From a virus, in IMG/VR virus record IMGVR_UViG_3300020473_000817, positions 1 to 29,723 of that record: a DNA stretch of 29,723 nucleotides. One strand, 5' to 3'. This document shows positions 8,515 to 17,145 of the stretch, piece after piece. Under the pieces are notes generated by a model, which saw nothing but the letters and a program-made list of their open reading frames with translations, had not been told where the DNA came from and ran no database searches. Numbering within the stretch: the first letter of the stretch is position 1; the number at the start of each line of letters is the position of its first letter. Both the position numbers and the translations under genes were made by a program.

Positions 8515-8859
8515 CTATTTCACGCAATAATTACAACGAAGGAATTCACCACTAACTAAACTGGCGGAAATCTCAAAGGTTTTCCCGCAAACATGACATC
8601 TCTTTTTTACTTTCTTGGCCTTTGGCCTTCTTCGGGCTGTCGGGGTAAAGTCAGGAGTGGAAACATCTTCATGTTCTCCAGTATCTTCCCAAGTATTTTC
8701 TTTAGCGCGCACAGCCTCTTTTCTAGAACCAGAGCTCGGTCTGGAAACCGAGAAATCGTCGGATACAGACCTTTTTGGCTCCTCTTTCTTATTTTCAGCC
8801 TCTAGCTTTTTCTGTAAAATCTTTTGCAGTTCTTCAATGCTTAAATCTTCTGGGTTCAT
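8515..8859 (-). CDS. C-terminal zinc-ribbon protein, 114 aa
   Basis: The N-terminal half is a charged helix (ELQKILQKKLEAENKKEE) and a disordered Ser/Glu-rich linker; the last 30 residues form a zinc ribbon with C88xxC91 and C109xxC112. It lies between the UvsY-like gene and the helicase and overlaps the former by 4 bases. A nucleic-acid-binding or adaptor role in replication is inferred from position and the zinc ribbon. T4 has small transcription or replication accessory proteins in similar places, but I see no specific homology. Confidence 0.75.
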   Translation of the reverse strand: MNPEDLSIEELQKILQKKLEAENKKEEPKRSVSDDFSVSRPSSGSRKEAVRAKENTWEDTGEHEDVSTPDFTPTARRRPKAKKVKKRCHVCGKTFEISASLVSGEFLRCNYCVK

Positions 8860-9332
8860 ACTCTTTTTGCCCTTTCTAATAAGATATCACCTTGACGTTT
8901 GAGTTCGTATGTTTTGCCCTCAAGAGACTGGAGTCTAGCCTCGGCAACAGCCCTCATACTGTCAACACTGGCGGCGAAACTATTTTCTTTGATAATTATT
9001 TGTCTCTTAACGTCATGTTTAGTATATTGGTCAAAGTTGTGCAGATTTGCTGCGACGAGTTTCTCTATTTGGTCTTCGCACCAACTGAGAGCAACTTTGT
9101 TCTTGTTTATCTCGTCTTGTATATAGGTAGAATACCCATACAATATATAAGCAGTATCAAACATTTCCTGAGTAGTCATTTTTGATAGGTCATCTTTTGT
9201 AAGGTTTGCAGCTACAACATACTCTACATTAAAAGAAGAGTACGAAACATTAGACATAGCTATGTACTCATCTATTGATTTTATGTGATCTGCTAATCTA
9301 TCAGATGCCTTTAATTGCTCTTCTCCACTCAT
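8856..9332 (-). CDS. UvsY-like recombination mediator candidate
   Basis: 158 residues from the third ATG of an ATGATGATG run; only this one stands about 6 bases from the AGGAG site. The protein is almost wholly helical. Its pattern (a YxTYIQDEINKNKVALSW helix, then a QYTKHDVKRQIIIKE segment, then a C-terminal basic helix EGKTYELKRQGDILLERAK) parallels T4 UvsY, where a helix is followed by YEKSEMKTVLSADKD and a final helix. UvsY loads UvsX on SSB-coated single strands. Its position two genes after uvsX supports this. Similarity is weak and judged by eye, so another recombination accessory is possible. Confidence 0.5.
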   Translation of the reverse strand: MSGEEQLKASDRLADHIKSIDEYIAMSNVSYSSFNVEYVVAANLTKDDLSKMTTQEMFDTAYILYGYSTYIQDEINKNKVALSWCEDQIEKLVAANLHNFDQYTKHDVKRQIIIKENSFAASVDSMRAVAEARLQSLEGKTYELKRQGDILLERAKRV

Positions 9333-9723
9333 CATCATCTCCTGAATATTTCAAAGTTATAATTTCAATACCGTTCAGTTCACACCATTCTATTTTATCT
9401 TCATCTCTGCCTTTTGCAAGTAAAAAATCTGCTTTTGTTCGATGAAAGAACGGTATGTGTTCATAGTGCTGCCTCCCGTGAACCTCAAAAGCCTTCTTGA
9501 TATTAGGGATAAAGAAGTCCAAATACAACACTGACTTTTTATGGGAAGACGTACTTCCCGGAAGTTTTACCTCTTCCAAAACTCTATAACTATGGTAGAC
9601 CTCATTTATTATCTTTCTAGCTCTGATATGATGCTTTGACCTTTTCCTTTTATCGTTAGCTTTCACATCGTACTTAGATAGATTAAGATTATATTCTCTA
9701 CCATTAAGCCCTAGAACTTTCAA
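9301..9723 (-). CDS. Vsr/DUF559-like small endonuclease
   Basis: 140 residues. The core LYLDFFIPNIKKAFEVHG followed by RQHYEHIPFF, then KGRDEDKIEWCELNGIEIITL, matches very-short-patch-repair-like nucleases: an Asp on the first strand, a Glu/Val-His-Gly-x-x-His strand, and a downstream Arg-Asp-x-x-Lys helix. The same EDxHD pattern occurs in phage homing endonucleases such as I-Bth0305I, whose target is a recA gene. Here uvsX directly upstream is uninterrupted and the two genes overlap by 4 bases, so the nuclease may be a domesticated repair or recombination enzyme or a free-standing homing enzyme. The N-terminus is rich in Lys/Arg (KRKRSKHHIRARK). Confidence 0.7.
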   Translation of the reverse strand: MKVLGLNGREYNLNLSKYDVKANDKRKRSKHHIRARKIINEVYHSYRVLEEVKLPGSTSSHKKSVLYLDFFIPNIKKAFEVHGRQHYEHIPFFHRTKADFLLAKGRDEDKIEWCELNGIEIITLKYSGDDDEWRRAIKGI

Positions 9724-10823
9724 AATAACTCCTTAATCTTTTCGTATATAAAATCGCAAACCTGACTATTTTCATTTAGGAATTCTGTTAGGTTGTTTAC
9801 CCCTTGGAACTTAAAGAATCTTTCAATGTCTTCATCCTTGTCACCTACCTCGTTTTCTTTCAGTAGTTTTGCGATGATGGGTTCATCTTTCTCGTCTACT
9901 GCACATTGAACTGTGTACCAAGCTCCAGCGGTCTTGATGAGCCTAAACTCACAAGCGATCTGAACAACTTCCTGTACCTCATCTAATCCTATTCCATATC
10001 TAATCCAGCTTTCAGCAGTAGAGTTTGGTATACCTCCAGCGTTGGATGTTTTGATATTCCAATTTGCAATTTGCCCAACGTGAGGCCCAGTTTGCGCAGG
10101 AACCTGCCATTTTCCACGATGCGTAATAACCATATTTGTTCCGGCCTGATACTGTAACATATTACCACAGTCAGCCATTTTCATAGGGGCGTATCTGCTA
10201 CCGCTGGTGTTTGCAATATTGTGGGTAATACAAATAATTATGGTCTTGTTCTTAGTGACTGATCCGCCTATTCTCTTAAAAAACATTGACAATAGCCTTG
10301 GCAGCGAGTTGCGCACGCCAGTCCTCACCTCACCCTCAAGCTCAACTTTGGGAACCATGTTTGATACTGAATCAACTATGATGAGACACTCTGGGTCGTT
10401 GTTAATGTAGTACTCAATAATATTAAGGAAGTCCTCGGCAGAAAGAACTCTATCGTCTGTAGACTCGACAATTAAAATTTTCTCTGGGTCTAGTCCCTTT
10501 ATTCCATCAAAGTTTTGCTTTGCCAGCCTACCCTCTGTATTAGCGTAGATGACTTTCTTACCAAGCGATTGACATTTAGCAGCAAAGTGCAGGGCGGTCG
10601 TTGTCTTTCCGCTTTTGGGGTCTCCAGTCATGACAACACAACTGCCTTCTCTTAGCCCTCCTCCTAACGCTATATCTAATGCTGGAGATACGCCAATAAC
10701 TTGTAGGCTGTTCAGATTGTCTAGCACCTCAGAGCCTGTTCTTACAACATCTCCATACGTTTGTACAACACTGTTGCTTACTACATCTTCGGTGAACTTA
10801 TTGGTCTTCTTTTTCTTTGCCAT
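9720..10823 (-). CDS. uvsX: UvsX/RecA-like recombinase
   Basis: 367 residues. Walker A is GDPKSGKT (67-74), followed by the catalytic Glu in NTEGR (about 95-99), Walker B CLIIVDSVSNM (146-156) and IICITHN. The start of the ATP domain (GVSPALDIALGGGLREG) is typical of RecA/UvsX. The enzyme pairs homologous strands in repair and recombination-dependent replication. The C-terminal 60 residues are acidic and variable. GAGG precedes the ATG. The next genes, a small nuclease and a UvsY-like protein, form a recombination cluster with it. Confidence 0.92.
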   Translation of the reverse strand: MAKKKKTNKFTEDVVSNSVVQTYGDVVRTGSEVLDNLNSLQVIGVSPALDIALGGGLREGSCVVMTGDPKSGKTTTALHFAAKCQSLGKKVIYANTEGRLAKQNFDGIKGLDPEKILIVESTDDRVLSAEDFLNIIEYYINNDPECLIIVDSVSNMVPKVELEGEVRTGVRNSLPRLLSMFFKRIGGSVTKNKTIIICITHNIANTSGSRYAPMKMADCGNMLQYQAGTNMVITHRGKWQVPAQTGPHVGQIANWNIKTSNAGGIPNSTAESWIRYGIGLDEVQEVVQIACEFRLIKTAGAWYTVQCAVDEKDEPIIAKLLKENEVGDKDEDIERFFKFQGVNNLTEFLNENSQVCDFIYEKIKELF

Positions 10824-11250
10824 CTAATCCTCTCAATCTTTGTAGACTTGATTTTTTTCCAAATGAGGTTGATCTTGATTTTGGTTTTTCCTGTATTACT
10901 ATAGTACTCTCGGTAGGCTTTTGAGACTCAACAATATTCTGATATTTTGAAATAATCCTATCAATGTTTGGATAGCCGAGCGAGTACACATGAGACAGCT
11001 CCTTTGAGTTTATGGCTTTAACTATGGCAGAACAGTCGTATTTCTTGGCTAACCGATTAGCCAATATCACTTGGTAAGAGTAAGTCTTTTTCCACTTCTT
11101 AGTGTTCCAAAACTTATAGGCCTGAGTGCCTTCATTTTCTTTTTGAGCCATGCGCGTACACATTATCTCTGCTATATATTGCGCGCACGTACAGTATTCC
11201 CCCGTAGATGGGGATTTATAATTACTTTTGTCAGTTCTGTCTTTTGTCAT
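10798..11250 (-). CDS. hypothetical protein, 150 aa, before uvsX
   Basis: Basic protein with an N-terminal compact part (residues 10-100, including TGEYCTCAQYIAEIMCTRM and KFWNTKKWKKTYSYQ) and a disordered Lys/Ser-rich C-terminal tail that overlaps the uvsX start by 26 bases. Three cysteines near the N-terminus (CTCAQ..MC) could bind metal but do not form a standard zinc finger. Its place at the head of the recombination and replication genes suggests a DNA-metabolism role. No family is recognised. Confidence 0.75.
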   Translation of the reverse strand: MTKDRTDKSNYKSPSTGEYCTCAQYIAEIMCTRMAQKENEGTQAYKFWNTKKWKKTYSYQVILANRLAKKYDCSAIVKAINSKELSHVYSLGYPNIDRIISKYQNIVESQKPTESTIVIQEKPKSRSTSFGKKSSLQRLRGLDGKEKEDQ

Positions 11251-11674
11251 TCTTGTAAACTAAAGCCTCTTCAAAACAGTTTTCAACATCATCTTCGTAG
11301 GACTTATCCTCGATTATCTCTGGTGTAGTCCATATTTTTTTTCTTACGGTGTCTCCATCTATCACACCGACCGTAATACATTCTCTGCTTACGCCTCCCA
11401 TCTCCCCAACCACAGTGGGGACTAGGTAAACGCCGCAGCCAGATCCGGAGTACACATTTTCGCAATGCGAACGGAACTGTAAATCAACGCTTGTTATTTC
11501 AATTTCTTCTTGGTAGCATTTGGCTTTGATATTTTTCCAATGTCTAGCCTGATTGAAGTAAAGCTCAGAACCATTAGAAAATTTAACATTTACCCAAGTA
11601 CTGAAATAATCCTCACTTCTCATATCAGCAAGAAAGTCATTTTTATTACTATGAACTTTTAGTTCCTGTGACAC
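11231..11674 (-). CDS. hypothetical protein, 147 aa
   Basis: Mixed alpha/beta protein with no signal or membrane segment. The N-terminal half reads as beta strands (WVNVKFSNGSELYFNQA), and the middle is Gly/Cys-rich (HCENVYSGSGCGVYLVP). The acidic C-terminus overlaps the next gene by 20 bases, and the start lies 26 bases inside the previous gene. It belongs to the small-gene string between phoH and uvsX. Function unknown. Confidence 0.75.
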   Translation of the reverse strand: MSQELKVHSNKNDFLADMRSEDYFSTWVNVKFSNGSELYFNQARHWKNIKAKCYQEEIEITSVDLQFRSHCENVYSGSGCGVYLVPTVVGEMGGVSRECITVGVIDGDTVRKKIWTTPEIIEDKSYEDDVENCFEEALVYKNDKRQN

Positions 11675-11951
11675 AACCTTTTCTCCTCGAATAATTATTA
11701 GTCCTAGCTTTAGATGTCTCTGCTAGTTCGGACGCTGTTTCCGTCATTGTTACAACACCCTCCTGCCTAGCCATGCTTGTTCCAGCATTAATAACATCTT
11801 GCGGCTCTTCCTTCTTTACCAGCTCAATATGTTTTTTAACTGCGCCAATGGGTCTGTCAAGCTCTTTGGCAATCTGCTTTGCCTCCAAAGTTTTATAGTG
11901 TCCTTCAACATAATATTTTTCCGCTTTTCCTAATGGGCCTTTTTTAGTCAT
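11649..11951 (-). CDS. small helix-turn-helix protein
   Basis: 100 residues. Residues about 15-45 (HYKTLEAKQIAKELDRPIGAVKKHIE) form a helix-turn-helix resembling sigma-region-4 or MarR-like recognition helices. The remainder is a flexible Thr/Ser/Glu-rich linker and a basic tail (RTNNYSRRKG). A DNA-binding regulator or a terminase-small-subunit-like role is possible; the small size and position among metabolic genes favour a regulator. Overlaps its neighbours on both sides. Confidence 0.65.
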   Translation of the reverse strand: MTKKGPLGKAEKYYVEGHYKTLEAKQIAKELDRPIGAVKKHIELVKKEEPQDVINAGTSMARQEGVVTMTETASELAETSKARTNNYSRRKGCVTGTKSS

Positions 11952-12270
11952 TGATAAAACTCCTCTGTGTCCTTGTCATGTATAAAGAATTTTTGGTTTT
12001 AAGGTATAGCATGTAATAGTCAAATGTTTCTCTGCTTACCTTTTTGTATTTAAGATCAATAGCCTTCTCTCTGTGGGCGTACATTCCTTTTGGGTCATAC
12101 GGCACGTTGTTGTGGACTTTCAAATATGTAGATTCATTTCCTTTTGCTTTCACTAGTTTCGCCACGTCAAGTTCTTTTTCGTTCAAGACTGGCTCTCCAT
12201 TCCTGTCGTACTTTTGTATGATCTTCTCGTTTGAAAGTTCTGCATTAACATTAGGGTCTAGGTACTTCAT
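11944..12270 (-). CDS. hypothetical protein, 108 aa
   Basis: Highly charged, mostly helical protein with many Lys and Tyr (RETFDYYMLYLKTKNSLYMTRTQR near the C-terminus), no cysteines and no signal peptide. The start overlaps the stop of the FmdB-like gene by 4 bases, so it is translationally coupled. No motif recognised. Confidence 0.72.
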   Translation of the reverse strand: MKYLDPNVNAELSNEKIIQKYDRNGEPVLNEKELDVAKLVKAKGNESTYLKVHNNVPYDPKGMYAHREKAIDLKYKKVSRETFDYYMLYLKTKNSLYMTRTQRSFIND

Positions 12271-12626
12271 TTTTTCCCCTTTAAAATATAGTTTTGTTTT
12301 TGTTGCTCAGACATCTTATTTATCTCCCCCTTTGTGGCTTTAGCATGCTTGCTATATATGGTCTCACTAGCATTGGGCTTTGATTCTTTAGCCTTAGCTT
12401 CAAGCTCTGACTTCTGATAAGAACCCATGTGTCTTGTGTTCTTGTCTGCCAGCTGGCCAATAGTAGATATATTTTCTACGAAAGCAGCCCTACCTCCGAA
12501 TATAACCCTAGATAGTGAATGTTCACCACATTTCTCACATAGGGTTAGCGGGTCGTCTTTAATAGATTGCAATACATCTTTAAGCTCATGACCACAGTTC
12601 TTGCAAATATAGTCATAATTAATCAT
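12267..12626 (-). CDS. FmdB-type zinc-ribbon protein
   Basis: 119 residues. The N-terminal 45 residues are a classic FmdB zinc ribbon: NYDYICKNCGHE (C8, C11), LCEKCG (C30, C33) and the closing hydrophobic RVIFGG. The family is named after a regulator of formamidase/amidase genes, but phage members are uncharacterised. The C-terminal half is a charged Lys/Glu/Ala-rich helix ending KQKQNYILKGKK. Lies directly after phoH with an 8-base overlap. Nucleic-acid binding is plausible. Confidence 0.82.
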   Translation of the reverse strand: MINYDYICKNCGHELKDVLQSIKDDPLTLCEKCGEHSLSRVIFGGRAAFVENISTIGQLADKNTRHMGSYQKSELEAKAKESKPNASETIYSKHAKATKGEINKMSEQQKQNYILKGKK

Positions 12627-13293
12627 AGTAGTCTTCCTCTAGAGCCTCAAGGACTCTTCCAATTATCCCATTTCTTTGTATGTCTTCGTAGTAGAGTCGG
12701 CTTATGCCTACGCCTTCTACTCCTTCTAATCTATCAATACAATTAAGCAATCCGCTGAACTTGCTTATGTCTGTTTGGCGTATATCACCATTAATCAATA
12801 CCTTAGAATTTTCCCCCATTCTAGTTATGAACATTTTTATTTGCTCTAGGGTACAATTCTGTGCCTCGTCAAGTATCATATAAGCATCGTGAAAGGTTGC
12901 TCCTCTCATAATTTCCAGCGGTTCGTACCTAATTCTACCATCGTTAAATAGTTTACCGTAATAGTCCCTACCAAGAAAGTGTTTTAAGTTTTCCTCCATT
13001 GGAAGTAAGTACGGTTTTATCTTCTCGTCTAGTTCGCCCGGCAAGGAGCCTATGTCTTTACCCGCGCACACAAGAGGACGTGTTACTATGATTTGCTCTA
13101 GCTCGTCCCTGTATATATGATTGGCCGCTATTCCTGCGGCTATGTAAGATTTTCCGCTACCAGACGGCCCAGTGCAAAAAATCACATCGTTATCTACTAT
13201 ATCTCTAATATAATCTTTTTGGTTAGGCGTTTTAGCTGTTATTGGAACAATCCTACGCCTATCATTTTTCTGCTGTTTTCGAGATTTTCTCAT
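12619..13293 (-). CDS. phoH: PhoH-like ATPase
   Basis: 224 residues. It shows TPNQKDYIRDI, Walker A GPSGSGKS (about 43-50), VTRPLVCAGKDIGSLPG, Walker B AYMILDEAQN and the sensor segment LINGDIRQTD, the full motif set of PhoH-family P-loop ATPases. This short form lacks a PIN or KH domain, as in the marine phage versions. PhoH has been linked to phosphate stress and RNA turnover; its job in phages is unsettled. It follows dut in the nucleotide-metabolism operon. A short basic N-terminus (RKSRKQQKNDRRR) may bind nucleic acid. Confidence 0.93.
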   Translation of the reverse strand: MRKSRKQQKNDRRRIVPITAKTPNQKDYIRDIVDNDVIFCTGPSGSGKSYIAAGIAANHIYRDELEQIIVTRPLVCAGKDIGSLPGELDEKIKPYLLPMEENLKHFLGRDYYGKLFNDGRIRYEPLEIMRGATFHDAYMILDEAQNCTLEQIKMFITRMGENSKVLINGDIRQTDISKFSGLLNCIDRLEGVEGVGISRLYYEDIQRNGIIGRVLEALEEDYYD

Positions 13294-13305
13294 CTATATC
13301 CCTTT

Positions 13306-13770
13306 TTATTTGCCGCTACTTCCAAACCCTCCCGCACCTCTGTCGGAGTTCTGTACCGTATCGACTTCTAGTAATCGAAATTCTGGAACTTCCTGAAATA
13401 AAATTTGTGCAATTCTATCACCTTCCTCTACTTCCAACCATTCGTGCCCAGTGTTTAGTAGGCAGACTTTGACTTCTCCCCTGTAGCCAGAGTCAACAAC
13501 TCCAGCCAACACGTCTATACCCTTTTTTACAGAGAGTCCTGATCTTGGCCATATAAGGCCTACAAACCCTTGTGGTACTTCAAGGCATATACCAGTAGAG
13601 AACGTTGCCCTTTGGTTTGGCCCTAGAAATCTTTGTTTTATGGCGTATAAATCCCACCCTGCATCTGTATCATTTGCCCTAGTTGGTATAATAGCTTTAG
13701 GGTCAAGGCTTTTAACATTAATTGTTTGACCGGCAAATCTTCCGTAACTGTAGCTGTGTATCCCATTCAT
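13306..13770 (-). CDS. dut: trimeric dUTPase
   Basis: 154 residues. All five trimeric dUTPase motifs are visible in order: DAGWDLYA, PRSGLSVKKGI, GVVDSGYRGEVKV with the catalytic Asp, RIAQILF, and the C-terminal arm DRGAGGFGSSGK. The enzyme hydrolyses dUTP to dUMP and pyrophosphate, keeping uracil out of DNA and supplying dUMP. The N-terminus is about 15-20 residues longer than minimal enzymes (MNGIHSYSYGRFAGQTI). The start overlaps the nrdB stop by 4 bases. Confidence 0.95.
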   Translation of the reverse strand: MNGIHSYSYGRFAGQTINVKSLDPKAIIPTRANDTDAGWDLYAIKQRFLGPNQRATFSTGICLEVPQGFVGLIWPRSGLSVKKGIDVLAGVVDSGYRGEVKVCLLNTGHEWLEVEEGDRIAQILFQEVPEFRLLEVDTVQNSDRGAGGFGSSGK

Positions 13771-14846
13771 AGTTTAATATCTCCAAAGTCCATATCCTCA
13801 AGGTCGTTAGTACTAGCGCCAATTTTGTATGAGGTAATCTCATGCTCTTGTGGTGCTACCTGAACAGCCTCGCTGTTAATCCACGGCTCTGTCCATCCAG
13901 CTATTGGATTTCTTAGTCCAGAGTCATAAGGTAATTTAATAGTTTTTCTACGGCTCATGCAAAGCCAGTCTATGTACTGATGCATAACTGGCTCACTAAG
14001 ACCAATAATGGAGCCATCTTTGAATAAGTAAGAAGCCCATTTCTTCTCCTCAGAGGCAGCGCTTTCAAACATTTTTATTGCATCTTCTTCACATTCCTTT
14101 GCTGTCTGCACAAAGCCTTCGGACTTCTCGTCTCTCAGGATTTTCAAAATCTGTTGAGTATTATGCAGGTGTATAGCCTCGTCTCTTTTAATTAACTTTA
14201 CAATATCCGCATTGCCAACCATCTTTTTGTTTTCAGCAAACGCAAATGCGCAAATGAATGAAACATAAAACCTAACAGCTTCTAGAATATTAATGCTAAT
14301 TAGTGTTAGATATATCTGTTTCTTAATATCGTCAACTTTTTTGCTAGTGCTTAGCTTTCTTAGTTTATCGTATTCTTTTACTGCAACATCTGCTCTGGCT
14401 ACGATTTCTTTATCCGTAAGGCAAGAGTCAAGAATTTCGCTAGGGTTAGGATACACGTTCTTAATAATGTATGTATAACTGTAGCTATGGATCTGTTCAA
14501 AGAACTGCCAAACATTAAGGCATGCTTCTAGCTCTGGGTTTGAAACGTACTCTTGGATTGTAGGAACACCTCGGCAGATTACTGAGTCCATCATAGTCTG
14601 GTATTTTAGGTTTGATGTAAATATAAACCTTTCATTTTCAGACATGACAGAGTCATCTTTGAAATCATTTCTATCCTTCTTAAGCTCAATTTCTTCAGGT
14701 CTCCAGAAAAACTCTAGCTGCTTCTTATATAGGTCGAAGAATACAGGATACTTGAATTTATCATATCTCTGAAGCGATAAGTCTTCGCCCAAGAATAATG
14801 GCTGCTTGAGCGTATCAACATTCATTTTATTCAAAACACTTTTCAT
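13767..14846 (-). CDS. nrdB: class I ribonucleotide reductase, beta subunit
   Basis: 359 residues. Di-iron ligands aligned with E. coli NrdB are D87 (TMMDS), E117 and H120 (FEQIH), E189 (ILEAVRFY), E223 and H226 (RDEAIH); the radical tyrosine is present at Y124 (HSYSY). This fits a normal tyrosyl-radical class I enzyme that supplies the radical to NrdA. The C-terminal peptide (DLEDMDFGDIKL) is the likely NrdA-docking tail. ATG overlaps the nrdA stop (TAATG), ensuring matched synthesis. No intron, intein or frameshift is seen. Confidence 0.95.
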   Translation of the reverse strand: MKSVLNKMNVDTLKQPLFLGEDLSLQRYDKFKYPVFFDLYKKQLEFFWRPEEIELKKDRNDFKDDSVMSENERFIFTSNLKYQTMMDSVICRGVPTIQEYVSNPELEACLNVWQFFEQIHSYSYTYIIKNVYPNPSEILDSCLTDKEIVARADVAVKEYDKLRKLSTSKKVDDIKKQIYLTLISINILEAVRFYVSFICAFAFAENKKMVGNADIVKLIKRDEAIHLHNTQQILKILRDEKSEGFVQTAKECEEDAIKMFESAASEEKKWASYLFKDGSIIGLSEPVMHQYIDWLCMSRRKTIKLPYDSGLRNPIAGWTEPWINSEAVQVAPQEHEITSYKIGASTNDLEDMDFGDIKL

Positions 14847-17077
14847 TATATAGCGCAGGCTCCACCTTCACATACTGGTTCTTGTTCTAGTTTACCATCT
14901 CCATCAGGAGTATTGCAATAGTACAGATTTTTTACTCCGTACTTATAGCTAGTGATATTGTCTTTAATGATTTGGCTTAATGGTATTGAGCCGTCTGCAT
15001 AGTGGTCATAATTGTAATAAAGATTTGCACTAATGCTCATATCAACAAACTTTTGCAACACTGCCACAATTTTAATTATAGCATTATTATCTTGCATGTC
15101 AAATGCTAAACTGTAATATTTCCTACCCTTATGATAGTTCGGTACTAACTGTTTCAACACACCGTTCTTGGCCTTTTTATAGGAAAGGAGTTGTCTGACT
15201 GGTTCTATCCCATTCGTGCTATTCTGTATCACCGAACTAGACTCGCAAGGCATAATGGCCGACAAAGTAGAATGCCTTAAACCGAACTCCTTGATTCTAC
15301 CTCTAAGCTCTTCCCAGTCCATAGTGTATTCTGGCTTGACTATTTCATCAACGGTTTTTTTGTACCAGTCTATGGGTAACATACCCTTAGAATATTTGGT
15401 GTCTTGAAACTTTGCACACGAGCCAAACTGTTCCGCAAGCCGGCAAGAAGAATCTAACAGATACCATTGAATCTTCTCCATAGTTTCGTGAACTTTCTTG
15501 GGAGTTTCTGGGTCGTCATATTTCAATTTATTCTTAGCTAGAAAACCAGCTAGATTTGTAACTCCTATTCCTAGAGACCTTCTGTTCTTGGTGAAATTCT
15601 CACCAGCTAACACGGGGTAGTCCTGATAATCAATTACAGACTCTAGTGACTCTACTGCATTCTTGCAGGCAACCTGAATGTCTTTTTCCGAGTTAAGCTC
15701 GCCTAGATTCAACGCGGATAAAATACAAATTCCGATCTCTCCTTCGGGATCGTCGATAGAGTGTATCGGAACAGTAGGGTGTATGATTTCTTGGCATAAA
15801 TTGCTCATATGTACAGGTATATCCCAAGAACCATTCTCATTACATGTGTCAATGTTCATGCTATATATACGTCCAGTTTCAAGCCTTTCTCTAGCAAATA
15901 CCTCAGCTAACTTTCTGGCGCTTACCTTTTTCTTCATCTTAATAGTTCTTGAATTTTCATACTTCACATACAACTCTTCAAACTTCTTGTTGTCGCCAAA
16001 CGCTTCGTACAAACCTTTGGCTTCATGTGGGCTGAACAGTGTTATGTCTTCATTCTTTATTAGTCTATCATAAAACAATTTGCAGAACTGTATTGAGTAG
16101 TCCAGCTTCCTGACTCTATTATCGTCAGTACCTGCATTATTCTTTAATACTAATACGTCTTCAATTTCATAATGCCAAAAAGGGACATGAACAGTGGCAG
16201 ATCCTCCACGAAGCCCGTTCTGAGATGTTGCCTTAACGGACGACTCAAATATCTTTAGATAGGGAATTAGTCCAGTATGGATCACCTCTCCACCTCTAAT
16301 GGGAGAATTTATTGGCCTGACCCTACCAGCATTCAAGCCGATTCCAGCTCTTCTGGCTGTGTATTTTCCTACAGCGTGTACGCTAGAGAAGATTCCGTCT
16401 AGGTCGTCATCCACGTCCACAAGAACGCACGAAGCGAACTGCTTAATAGTTGATCTAACGCCAGCCATGATTGGAGTAGGTAGATTGACTTTAAAAGTGG
16501 AATAAGCATCGTATGCCTCCTTTACTCTCTTCTTGTTTCCCGAAAATAGGCACATGGCTATGCACATGTATGCTATCTGTGGTGTTTCGTATATAATACC
16601 AGTTGTTCTGTTCTTGATGAGGTATTTATCAATTAACTGTTGTAACCCAGAGTAGGTAAACATATTATCTCTGTCATGTTTGATATAAGCAGCTAGCTCA
16701 TCAACATCTGCTTTATCCCAATCGTCTAACATTTGTTCATCATAGATACCATTGTCTATCATTAGACATATGTGGTGGTGTAAATCTGGAGGGGTAGTAG
16801 CGTGCTTCCATACTTTCTTGCGTAAGCTCATGTTCAAAAGCCTAGCCGCAACGTATTGATAGTTTGGCGATGATTCAGAAATTAAGTCGCTAGAACTCTT
16901 GATGAGTATTTGATGTATCTCGTCGGTAGTTATTTTATCTCTTAGAGAGAGATTCATGTTCATCTCTATGTCTGACAGGGAAACGCCGTTTATCCCCTCT
17001 GTGGCCCACTCAACAACTTTGTGAATCTTTTCAACGTCATAACTTTCTAGTTCGCCACTGTGTTTAGTTACTTGCAT
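14846..17077 (-). CDS. nrdA: class I ribonucleotide reductase, alpha subunit
   Basis: 743 residues. An N-terminal ATP-cone (1-90), which gives overall allosteric control by ATP/dATP, is followed by the ten-stranded barrel. Catalytic residues are C217 (FASCV), N426, C428 and E430 (NLCQE), and the radical-path tyrosines in the YYNYDHY segment. The C-terminal redox pair C736/C741 (CEGGACAI) lets thioredoxin or glutaredoxin re-reduce the enzyme. It converts NDPs to dNDPs. AAGGAAG precedes the ATG at 17077. It is the first gene after a promoter and a leader hairpin, so expression may be tuned there. Confidence 0.96.
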   Translation of the reverse strand: MQVTKHSGELESYDVEKIHKVVEWATEGINGVSLSDIEMNMNLSLRDKITTDEIHQILIKSSSDLISESSPNYQYVAARLLNMSLRKKVWKHATTPPDLHHHICLMIDNGIYDEQMLDDWDKADVDELAAYIKHDRDNMFTYSGLQQLIDKYLIKNRTTGIIYETPQIAYMCIAMCLFSGNKKRVKEAYDAYSTFKVNLPTPIMAGVRSTIKQFASCVLVDVDDDLDGIFSSVHAVGKYTARRAGIGLNAGRVRPINSPIRGGEVIHTGLIPYLKIFESSVKATSQNGLRGGSATVHVPFWHYEIEDVLVLKNNAGTDDNRVRKLDYSIQFCKLFYDRLIKNEDITLFSPHEAKGLYEAFGDNKKFEELYVKYENSRTIKMKKKVSARKLAEVFARERLETGRIYSMNIDTCNENGSWDIPVHMSNLCQEIIHPTVPIHSIDDPEGEIGICILSALNLGELNSEKDIQVACKNAVESLESVIDYQDYPVLAGENFTKNRRSLGIGVTNLAGFLAKNKLKYDDPETPKKVHETMEKIQWYLLDSSCRLAEQFGSCAKFQDTKYSKGMLPIDWYKKTVDEIVKPEYTMDWEELRGRIKEFGLRHSTLSAIMPCESSSVIQNSTNGIEPVRQLLSYKKAKNGVLKQLVPNYHKGRKYYSLAFDMQDNNAIIKIVAVLQKFVDMSISANLYYNYDHYADGSIPLSQIIKDNITSYKYGVKNLYYCNTPDGDGKLEQEPVCEGGACAI

Positions 17078-17097
17078 AGCATCTTCCTTGGTGTAAT

Positions 17098-17135
17098 AAA
17101 AAACTCGCCCATAGAACGAAAGCCTACAGGCGAGT
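17098..17135 (-). terminator. hairpin with T-run in the nrdA leader (terminator or attenuator)
   Basis: On the minus strand ACTCGCC (17135-17129) pairs with GGCGAGT (17109-17103) across a 19-base loop, and six T follow at 17103-17098. The loop contains a small GCCT..AGGC stem. It stands between the promoter at 17203-17176 and the nrdA ribosome site, so it could end upstream transcripts or attenuate the nrd operon. Confidence 0.65.
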
Positions 17136-17145
17136 AAGGTTTGTA

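Noticed and set aside
9720-10823. Intron or intein in uvsX because a homing-type nuclease is adjacent
   Set aside because: The UvsX frame is continuous with all motifs at normal spacing.
15678-16073. Plus-strand open frame of 131 codons
   Set aside because: Antisense to the catalytic core of nrdA, which is fully intact on the other strand.
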